A DNA stretch of 64,000 nt from an uncultured Acidimicrobiia bacterium (lineage in GTDB: Bacteria > Actinomycetota > Acidimicrobiia > Spongiisociales > Spongiisociaceae). Position 1 is the first letter of the stretch; each line of letters begins with the position of its first letter. Under the pieces are notes generated by a model that saw nothing but the letters and a program-made list of their open reading frames with translations, did not search any database and was not told the DNA's origin. The position numbers were made by a program, and so were the translations under genes. The stretch spans positions 2,578,548 through 2,642,547 of the forward strand of contig OY282370.1 in NCBI GenBank assembly GCA_958295745.1. The letters are read 5' to 3'. Positions 56,889 to 64,000 of the stretch are shown one piece after another.

Positions 56889-58520
56889 TCAGCCCCCGCC
56901 TACCCGTTTGATGTACGGGTCCAGGGTTTTCTCTCTCGCCCAAATCAGATCGATCAGGTCCTCCTCCGGAACCTGGAGCTCCCCGGCGGCGGCGACCTGA
57001 CGGCGGAACTCGTCCAGCGGGATGCGGCGGTCCTTCTTCTGCTGGTTGTGGTATTGGCACAGCGGGGCCCGATTGGGCAGCCGGTTGGAACCCTCCGCCG
57101 ACTTCGGGTCTATGTGGTCCAGATGGAAGTTGATGGGCTTGCGAATGACCGTTCCGTCCTGCCGCCGGTTGGCGAAGCCGCAGCACCAGGCCTGGTAGTC
57201 GGACAAATCCAGCAGCATGACCAGCATTTCCCGAGCAGGTATATCGGACGCCGGAACCTTGTACCTGCGTTCGCGGGGTTTCATGGCGGCGGCCGGTTCC
57301 GGGTCTTGGGTTACCCGCTCGGGGATGTCATCGGGCCGGATCATCCGGATATCGGCGTCGGCGATCAGCGCGGTCTGCCTGCCTTCCTCCATCTCCAACT
57401 CGGGGTTCTGGCCGTCCACCGCGTAATGGAACTTGTTGAACTGCCGCCTGACCACGGTCATGGCGCGAGGGTTGATATCGCACGCGATCCACTGCCTGCC
57501 CAGCCGCTCCGCGGCCACCGGAACATAGGCACAGCCAGCAAACGGGTCCAACACCACATCGCCGGGATTGGAAGCGGACCAGATAATGCGTTCGGCGAGA
57601 GCCACCGGCTTCTGGGTTGGGTAACCGGTACGTTCGCGGTCGGTGCTGCCGATATAGGGAATGTTCCACACGTCTCGCATGTTCACCCAGTTGTAGACTC
57701 CGCGTTCGTCTTGGAAGAATTCGGCTTGGCCTCCTCCGTAGTTGACCACGCCGGGTTTACGCGACTTGGACTTCGTATATGACTTCTCTTTTGGTTTAGT
57801 ATAGGTCCATTTATTGCTTTTAGAATAGAAAAAGATAGTGTCGTGCTTTTTCGAGAAACGGGTACGCGATGCCCCGCCCGTTCTATATGACCAAGCGATT
57901 TCGTTACGGAAGTTCTTGTGTCCGAACACCGCGTCCAACACGAGCCGCAGATAGGAGTTGGCGGTTGGGTCACAGTGCAGGAACAGCGAACCGGTTGGTT
58001 TCAGCACCCGCCTCATCTCTATCAGACGGATCGCCATGAAGGACAGGAAGGCAGCGTGCCCGTCTGAATGCGAGTACCGGGCGGCGTCGATCACCTTCGC
58101 CACCCCTTGGTGCTGAGCCTCGATCTTCTCCAGCCATTCCTCGTGGATATCGTCCTCCCAGGACCAGATATCGGAGAACCGGGCGGTGGCGTCTCCGTTG
58201 TCCGGCCAATTGATGTTCGCCTTGTCGGCCGCGGGGCGGTTGCGAATCCCCCAGTCGGCCAGGGTACGTTTCTCCAGAGCCATCTCTTCAGCGTTCAGGG
58301 GAGGCTTCAGCGTTCCGGTGAAGGTGTTTTTCTTGGCGAAAGGCGGGTCGGTAACTATCAGATCCACCGTTTCGTTGTCCAAGGCCTTGAGCAGTTCCAA
58401 GTTGTCGGCGATCACCATGCGCCGGTTCAGAGGGTGCGGGGAGTCGAACTGGGTGGTCATCTGTTTCTCCTTGTATGTCCCGGAGGCGGCACCCTCAACC
58501 CTAAACCGAGGGTGTGACAT
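56889..58520 (-). CDS. Site-specific DNA methyltransferase with C-terminal HNH endonuclease-like domain
   Basis: IVTDPPFAKK, PTQKPVALAERII, GDVVLDPFAGCAYVPVAAERLGR; C-terminus HLDHIDPKSAEGSNRLPNRAPLCQYHNQQKKDR. Start may be MTTQFDSPH near 58460. Confidence 0.88.
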   Translation of the reverse strand: MSHPRFRVEGAASGTYKEKQMTTQFDSPHPLNRRMVIADNLELLKALDNETVDLIVTDPPFAKKNTFTGTLKPPLNAEEMALEKRTLADWGIRNRPAADKANINWPDNGDATARFSDIWSWEDDIHEEWLEKIEAQHQGVAKVIDAARYSHSDGHAAFLSFMAIRLIEMRRVLKPTGSLFLHCDPTANSYLRLVLDAVFGHKNFRNEIAWSYRTGGASRTRFSKKHDTIFFYSKSNKWTYTKPKEKSYTKSKSRKPGVVNYGGGQAEFFQDERGVYNWVNMRDVWNIPYIGSTDRERTGYPTQKPVALAERIIWSASNPGDVVLDPFAGCAYVPVAAERLGRQWIACDINPRAMTVVRRQFNKFHYAVDGQNPELEMEEGRQTALIADADIRMIRPDDIPERVTQDPEPAAAMKPRERRYKVPASDIPAREMLVMLLDLSDYQAWCCGFANRRQDGTVIRKPINFHLDHIDPKSAEGSNRLPNRAPLCQYHNQQKKDRRIPLDEFRRQVAAAGELQVPEEDLIDLIWAREKTLDPYIKRVGGG

Positions 58521-58527
58521 TCTATGG

Positions 58528-59538
58528 TCAGGGGAGGATCCCGTGAGCCTCGGCCTTGGTTTCGCGGGTCATCAGGTCGACGAGCGCCCCGCCCACCGTC
58601 GCCCCCTCGTACAGGATCCGCCCCACCGCCTCGGAGATAGGCATCTCGACGCCGTACCGGGAGGCTAGGTCGAGCACTGCCCTGGTGGTCTTCACCCCCT
58701 CGGCCACCATGTTCGTCTCCGCCAGGATCTCGTCTATGCGGCGCCCCCTGCCGAGCTGGATGCCCACCCGGTTGTTGCGGCTGCGGGGGCTGCCGCAGGT
58801 CGCTATCAGATCCCCGACCCCCGCCAGCCCCCCGAACGTCAGCGCCTCCCCTCCCATGGCGATTCCGAGGCGGGTCATCTCGGCCAGGCCCCTCGTTACC
58901 AGGGCGGCCATCGAGTTCATCCCGAACCCCAGTCCGGTGGAGGCGCCCGCGGCTATGGCCATGACGTTCTTGGTGGCGCCCGCCACCTCCACTCCGATCA
59001 CATCCGGGTTGGTGTAAACCCGCAGCCTCGGCGAGGAGAAGAGAGCCTGTATCCGGCGGGCCGCCGTCCGGTCTCCCATGGCTATGACAGCGGCGGCCGG
59101 CTGGCCTTTCATGATCTCCGGGGCCAGGTTGGGGCCGGACAGCACTCCCACCGCGTCAGGGTCGCGGCCTTCCAGAACCTCCAGGGTCACCTGGGACATG
59201 CGCAGGCAGGTGCCGGTCTCGATGCCCTTGGTGAGGCTCACGATCGGGGTGGAGGGATGGATAAGGCCCCTGGCCCGGTCCAGCACCGTCCGGTATCCGT
59301 GCGAGGGTACGGCCACCATCACCAGGTCGGCGCCGTCCAGCGCCTCGTCGATCCGCGAGGCGGCCGCCACCGCCTCCGGCAGCGGGAATCCGGCCAGGTA
59401 GTCGGGGTTCTCGTGATCCGCGTTGATCCGGTCGGCCAGCTCGGCCCGCCGCGCCCACAGGATCACATCGGCGTCGGCGGCGGCGAGACAGGCGATGGTC
59501 GTTCCCCATGAACCGGCGCCGATGACTGCTACCCGCAT
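58528..59538 (-). CDS. gpsA: NAD(P)H-dependent glycerol-3-phosphate dehydrogenase
   Basis: MRVAVIGAGSWGTTIACLAA, SLTKGIETGTCLRMSQV, GATKNVMAIAAGASTGLGFGMNS. Confidence 0.94.
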   Translation of the reverse strand: MRVAVIGAGSWGTTIACLAAADADVILWARRAELADRINADHENPDYLAGFPLPEAVAAASRIDEALDGADLVMVAVPSHGYRTVLDRARGLIHPSTPIVSLTKGIETGTCLRMSQVTLEVLEGRDPDAVGVLSGPNLAPEIMKGQPAAAVIAMGDRTAARRIQALFSSPRLRVYTNPDVIGVEVAGATKNVMAIAAGASTGLGFGMNSMAALVTRGLAEMTRLGIAMGGEALTFGGLAGVGDLIATCGSPRSRNNRVGIQLGRGRRIDEILAETNMVAEGVKTTRAVLDLASRYGVEMPISEAVGRILYEGATVGGALVDLMTRETKAEAHGILP

Positions 59539-59645
59539 AGCCGGAATCGTAGGACATTTCCGGCCCGCTGCATCAGGTCGGGCGTTCCGTCTGTCGGGTC
59601 GATCAGGAGATGGACCGTTCGGGGGGGGGTCAGGCCCGGCGCCCT

Positions 59646-60752
59646 ATGGCTATCCTGCCGCTCCGCATGGTACGCGTCGGCCTCCATGGTTTCCCCAACT
59701 CGGGCAAGACCACCCTTTTCAACGCCCTGACCGGCCTCGAAGCCGCCGCCGCGCCCCATCCCTACACCACGACCGCCCCCAACCTGGGGGTCTTGAAGGT
59801 GCCCGACCCGCACTTGGAGCAGGCGGCGGCCCTGGAACGGTCCCGCAAGACCACCCACGCCGCCGTCGAGATACATGACCACCCGGCGGTCAGGGCCGGC
59901 TCGGGCCGGGGTCCGAGCTGGGGGAATGAGCTCGACGCGATGGCGATGGTGCTGAGAGGGCACCGCGCCGATCGGGTGCCCGCAGCCCTAGGCGCCCCCG
60001 CGGACGCCGACCCGGCCGCCCAGGCAGAGGAACTGCTCATGGAGACGGCTCTGGCGGACTTCGAGGTGTTCGACCGGCGCAGAGAACGGATCATGAAGGA
60101 AGCCTCTGCCGACCCCGCCCTGCGTCCGGCGGCCGAAGCGGTTTCCAGGGCCGCCGACCTGCTTGGTGAGGGCATCCCTTTGCGGACCCACCCCTGGTCC
60201 GAGGCCGAGCTGCGGGTCTTCCGAGACATGGCGCCCCTGACCCTGCTGCCCTGCATCTGGGTGGTCAACACCGCCGACAACGGACCCGATCCCGGCCCGG
60301 GCCGCACGGCTGCGGAAGACCGCCTGCAGGAGGCGGTCCCCGCCGGCGATCCTGTCCTGGCGGTCTCAGCCCTGATCGAGGAGGAGCTGGTTCGCTTCGA
60401 CCCCGCCGAACGGGAGGAGCTGAGTGAAGGCCTGGGTCTGGGGGAGGGCGCCGCCGCCGCGATGATCCGGGCGGTTTACCAGGTGCTCGGGCTGCTCCGT
60501 TTCTACACCCTCAGCTCCAGGGAGAGCCGGGCCTGGGCGGTTCCCGAAGGCACCACCGCCAGAGAAGCGGCCGGCAAGGTTCATTCCGATCTGGAGCGGG
60601 GTTTCATCCGGGCCGAGGCCGCTCCCATCGGCGAGGTGATCCGCCTCGGCGGGTGGGCCGCCGCCAGAGCCGCCGCCGGGGTTGTCAGGGTGGAAGGAAA
60701 GGACTACGAGGTCCGGGACGGGGACGTCCTGCTCGTCAGGTTCTCGGTATGA
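59646..60752 (+). CDS. YchF/OLA1-like GTPase with TGS-like C-terminus (divergent)
   Basis: VGLHGFPNSGKTTLFNALTG Walker A; C-terminal VHSDLERGFIRAEAAPIGEVIRLGG...GKDYEVRDGDVLLVRFSV. Confidence 0.82.
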   Translation: MAILPLRMVRVGLHGFPNSGKTTLFNALTGLEAAAAPHPYTTTAPNLGVLKVPDPHLEQAAALERSRKTTHAAVEIHDHPAVRAGSGRGPSWGNELDAMAMVLRGHRADRVPAALGAPADADPAAQAEELLMETALADFEVFDRRRERIMKEASADPALRPAAEAVSRAADLLGEGIPLRTHPWSEAELRVFRDMAPLTLLPCIWVVNTADNGPDPGPGRTAAEDRLQEAVPAGDPVLAVSALIEEELVRFDPAEREELSEGLGLGEGAAAAMIRAVYQVLGLLRFYTLSSRESRAWAVPEGTTAREAAGKVHSDLERGFIRAEAAPIGEVIRLGGWAAARAAAGVVRVEGKDYEVRDGDVLLVRFSV

Positions 60753-61085
60753 GCCGTCCCTCCCGGCCTTCAACGACTCCGACGCCTGGCGATGACGGGG
60801 CGGGCCGGCGTTGCCGTGTTCTGATATTCGAGGAAGGCCGTTCCCGGAAAGCGGCAGCGGGCCGGACGGGTCTACCAGGCCCTGTTGGCGGCGCCGCGGT
60901 AGAGAATATTGCCAGGAACAAGGGCCTTGGTATTGTCATAGATATGGTGTATAGTGATAGTTACCAACCCACAAACATCACTGCCGGTTTCTAGAGAGCG
61001 CCGTGATCATAATCGGGATCTCACTTCGGTTCACCCCTTGTACCGAGGCCCGGCCCACGCGCCGGCACCGAGATAACGATCTGAG
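60741..61085. repeat. Dispersed repeat, A part of second copy (B part at 62392-62466)
   Basis: Near identity to 55756-56040, with ~60 bp extra sequence in the middle. Confidence 0.85.
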
Positions 61086-61095
61086 CGGTGAGCTC

Positions 61096-62143
61096 CTATG
61101 TCAAGACTTGGTGGGTTTGGGGGGTGGTGGTGTTGGGTTGGAGGTGGGTCCAGACCCGGTCGGAGATGCGTCGTTTGAGGATGCGGATGGCTTCTTTTTT
61201 GGTTTTTCCTCGTTGGAGGAGCCGTTCGTAGTAGCAGCGTCCCTCGGTGCCGGGCCGGGCGATGGGGGTGATGGCCGCGTTGTGGAGGGCCCGGTTGAGT
61301 TGGCGGTTGCCTCCTCGGTTGAGCCGGTGGCGGGTGATCCGTCCTGAGGACGCTTCGATGGGGGCTGTGCCGTTGGCCATGGCGAAGCGGGCTTTGGTCG
61401 GATACCGGGCAGCGTTGCCGACTTCGGCGATGATCTCGGCTGCGGTCAAGTGTTTCCGATCCCGTAGATGTCGGTGAGGGACGTGCCCAAGGCGGCGACC
61501 AGGCGTGTGATCTGGGTGTCGAGTTCCCGAACCTGGCGCAAGAGCCGACGAACGCGGCGGATGCGCCGGCGGGCGATGTCAGCTCTGGTGGTTCTGTCCC
61601 GGGTGATCAGCTTGACGGCCCGTGCCAAGGCCTTGTAAGACAACAACCCCGATCCCAACAGGTTGTGATAGCCCGGACAGAGCAGGGTAAGGTCAGCGTG
61701 GAGACGGTCGGATCTCAGCAGTGCGGGATTCGACCAACTCACGCCGGTAGAACACCAGCGCACGCAGGTCTTCTAGAGCGTCTTGGGGTCGAGGCGCCGG
61801 AAGGTCGTCCTCTCGGGCTGCGACCCGGGCTATGGCCAAAGCATCGATGCGGTCGGACTTGCTGCGGGTCCGCTGTTGTCTTCTGGCCTGGGCGGTCATC
61901 TGGGTAGGCACTTCCACCACCTCGCAGCCTACGCTGATCAGGAACAACGCCAGGGGCCGCCCGTAGCTGCCCGACCCCTCGCATCTGTACCCGGCCGACG
62001 TCGTGAGCCTGTAGCCAGGCTTGGGTTCTGCGGTAACCGGCAGGGGTGTTCGAGAAGGTCCTGTGCTCGACACTCCGTCCCGTCTGGTCGATGACACACC
62101 CTGCCAGGGTGTCCTTGTGAGAGTCTATCCCTGCTGTTGGCAT
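61096..62143 (-). pseudogene. IS110-family transposase, split over three ORFs/frames
   Basis: Consecutive homologous segments in ORFs ending 61739, 61693, 61446 and 61096 need at least three frame changes. Confidence 0.8.
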
Positions 62144-62144
62144 C

Positions 62145-62390
62145 AGGGTGTATCCTTTCGGTTGCTGGTCTTACCTTGGGTAGGCCGGTCCGGTATTGCG
62201 CAACCATGCGTAGGGAACACCCGACACGTGTGGGCCGTTCAGGCTCCTATCAAGCGACAACTACCGAACCCCGGCAGGCCCGGCGGGGAGGCAATCACCG
62301 CTAAAGCCACAGCCATCCCTAGGGATGGCTGGGCAGGAGGCGTTGAGCCAAATCCCCGCCGGGGGCCTACCCACCAGCAGTTAAACACGC
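62145..62390 (-). ncRNA. Candidate IS110 bridge RNA / structured non-coding end
   Basis: ~245 bp non-coding 5' flank of the transposase with a perfect palindrome AGCCATCCCTAGGGATGGCT (62311-62330). Confidence 0.45.
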
Positions 62391-62391
62391 A

Positions 62392-62466
62392 CGGAGGTGG
62401 GGGCTGGGCCCAGATGGACGGCGGGCGGCGGCGGCCGTTTTTCGCGTTCTCGGGCGGTTCTCGAAT
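62392..62466. repeat. Dispersed repeat, B part separated by IS110
   Basis: Matches 56046-56119. Confidence 0.85.
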
Positions 62467-62883
62467 AGGTTTGGCCCAGTTCACAGGGGTATGCGGCGGT
62501 GTGGTGGAGGGGTGTTCCCTTGGGTGGTGCCGTGCCGGGCTGCCGACTGCACCTCCGGGCTTACCGACCACGCCGACTCTCCATGTCCAACCTCTGATCG
62601 CACTGAGACGACACTTACCGATGACCTCGATTGTTCATGAATTATCGGTTGTGGCGGTCGGCGGGCCGGTACTGAGCGGACCGACCGGCCCGCGTCTCTT
62701 GTATCTCCCTGGGGGCCGTGTACCTGTTCCCTTCACCGCGGGTGCGCTTCGGACAGGGGGCGGACGCGTCGCTGGGACCGATAATCCCAGGTCATAGGTC
62801 GCTCGACGCCTGGCCCGCCCGCGAAGCCCGGTCGTATTTCCCCGGGCAGGCCCTGGATTTTCGGAGGGTCGGCTTCAGCCGGG

Positions 62884-63729
62884 TCAGGGGTTGGCTATGC
62901 GCTTGTATACCTCGGGGCGGCGGTCCCTGTAGAAAGCCCAATGGTGGCGGACCTCCTCGATCAGGTCGAGGTCCAGATCCCGCACCACGACCTCATCGGA
63001 AGTGTCCGAGGCGATGCCGTCGATGATCTGACCCCTAGGCGACGCGAAGTAGGAGCTGCCGTAATAATCGGTGTCCTCCAGGTCCTCGCTGCCCACCCGG
63101 TTGATCGCCCCCACGAAGTACTCGTTGGCCACCGCCGCGGCGGGCTGCTCCAGCTCCCACAGGTACTTCGAATGACCCCGGGTGGTGGCGGAGGGGTTGA
63201 AGACGATCTTGGCGCCGGCCAGCCCCAGCTCACGCCAGCCCTCCGGGAAGTGACGGTCGTAGCAGATGTACACCCCGATCCGGCCCACCGCGGTGTCGAA
63301 CACCGGATACCCGAGGTTGCCGGGCCGGAAGTAGAACTTCTCCCAGAAGCCCGCCACCTGGGGGATGTGGGTCTTGCGGTATTTCCCCAGGTAGGCGCCG
63401 TCGCTGTCGATCACCGCGGCGGCGTTGTAGTAGTGGCCGGCGTCCTCCGTCTCGAAGATGGGGACTATCAGCACCATCCCCGTCTCCCGGGCCAGCTCCA
63501 TCATGCGGGTGATCGTGGGGCCGTCTGGGATCGGCTCGGCGGTGGCGAAATGCTCGTTCTCCTGACGTGTGCAGAAATACGGGCCGCTGAATATCTCCTG
63601 GAAGCAGAGTATCCGGGCCCCCTGAGCGGCGGCCTCCCGGGCGTACCCGATGTTCTTCTCGATCATCGACTCCTTGTCCCCGGTCCATTCGCTCTGGACC
63701 AGCGCGGCCCTCACCACGTTTGCCATCAT
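62884..63729 (-). CDS. Nitrilase-superfamily amidohydrolase (beta-ureidopropionase/N-carbamoylputrescine amidase-like)
   Basis: ARILCFQEIFSGPYFC, YRKTHIPQ, RIGVYICYDRHFPEGWRELGLAGAKIVFNPSAT: Glu-Lys-Cys triad. Confidence 0.92.
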   Translation of the reverse strand: MMANVVRAALVQSEWTGDKESMIEKNIGYAREAAAQGARILCFQEIFSGPYFCTRQENEHFATAEPIPDGPTITRMMELARETGMVLIVPIFETEDAGHYYNAAAVIDSDGAYLGKYRKTHIPQVAGFWEKFYFRPGNLGYPVFDTAVGRIGVYICYDRHFPEGWRELGLAGAKIVFNPSATTRGHSKYLWELEQPAAAVANEYFVGAINRVGSEDLEDTDYYGSSYFASPRGQIIDGIASDTSDEVVVRDLDLDLIEEVRHHWAFYRDRRPEVYKRIANP

Positions 63730-63831
63730 GTCCTCCTTGCCCGAAGGCTATTTGCCCCGATACCCGAAACTCGATATCCGATGCCCCGAGGCGTTTCCCG
63801 CCTGTTTCATCCGCGTGAATCCCGAATCGAG

Positions 63832-63846
63832 TTTACAAACTGTAAA
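63832..63846. promoter_or_regulatory. Candidate operator palindrome between divergent nitrilase genes
   Basis: TTTACA-AAC-TGTAAA. Confidence 0.4.
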
Positions 63847-63871
63847 GTAGCAGGAAAACCAGGGAGGAACC

Positions 63872-64000
63872 ATGCCACGACGGCTCACCGTGGGAGCGGC
63901 CCAGATGGGCCCCATCGCCCGGGACGAATCCAAGAGCGAGGTGGTCGCCCGCCTCGTCGCGCTGCTCCACGAGGCCAAGAACCAGCAAGTCGATCTTCTG
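63872..64000 (+). CDS. Nitrilase-superfamily protein, N-carbamoyl-D-amino-acid hydrolase-like (runs off window)
   Basis: MPRRLTVGAAQMGPIARDESKSEVVARLVALLHEAKNQQVDLL; RBS-like agggagg upstream. Confidence 0.75.
   Translation, partial: MPRRLTVGAAQMGPIARDESKSEVVARLVALLHEAKNQQVDLL

Larger units (their letters stand above)
61089..62391 (-). mobile_element. IS110-family insertion sequence, degenerate transposase
   Basis: DEDD-type N-terminus (GIDSHKDTLAGCVID) and Transposase_20-like C-terminus; lies exactly between repeat parts A and B. Confidence 0.8.

Overview
This 64-kb window is high-GC chromosomal DNA. Codon bias, Thr/Pro-rich lipoprotein linkers and gene content suggest an Acidimicrobiia-like actinobacterium; the lineage is an inference. 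I see no rRNA, convincing tRNA or CRISPR array. From left to right it contains: a BMP/nucleoside-type ABC transporter operon; an FbpABC-like ferric iron transporter, a ferritin and several iron-box-like operators; a Drr-type ABC exporter; a small defence-type cluster (nucleotidyltransferase pair, 961-aa N6-methylase, AT-rich ORF); a demethylation/transamination catabolic cluster; and a signalling island (Amt, two STAS proteins, SpoIIE/PP2C response regulator, RsbW-like ATPase, TorS-like histidine kinase, two periplasmic binding proteins). These are followed by a PhnZ-like HD protein, a tandemly duplicated two-gene membrane-protein/lipoprotein cassette of unknown function, and a NurA-HerA-Mre11-Rad50 operon. 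The Rad50 has internal duplications on both sides of its zinc hook. The right end is disturbed: a DNA methyltransferase-HNH fusion, a ~0.35-kb dispersed repeat, a degenerate IS110 element that split one repeat copy and keeps a structured non-coding end, and a divergent nitrilase-superfamily pair. All calls come from reading the sequence and the supplied ORF track; no database search was run.
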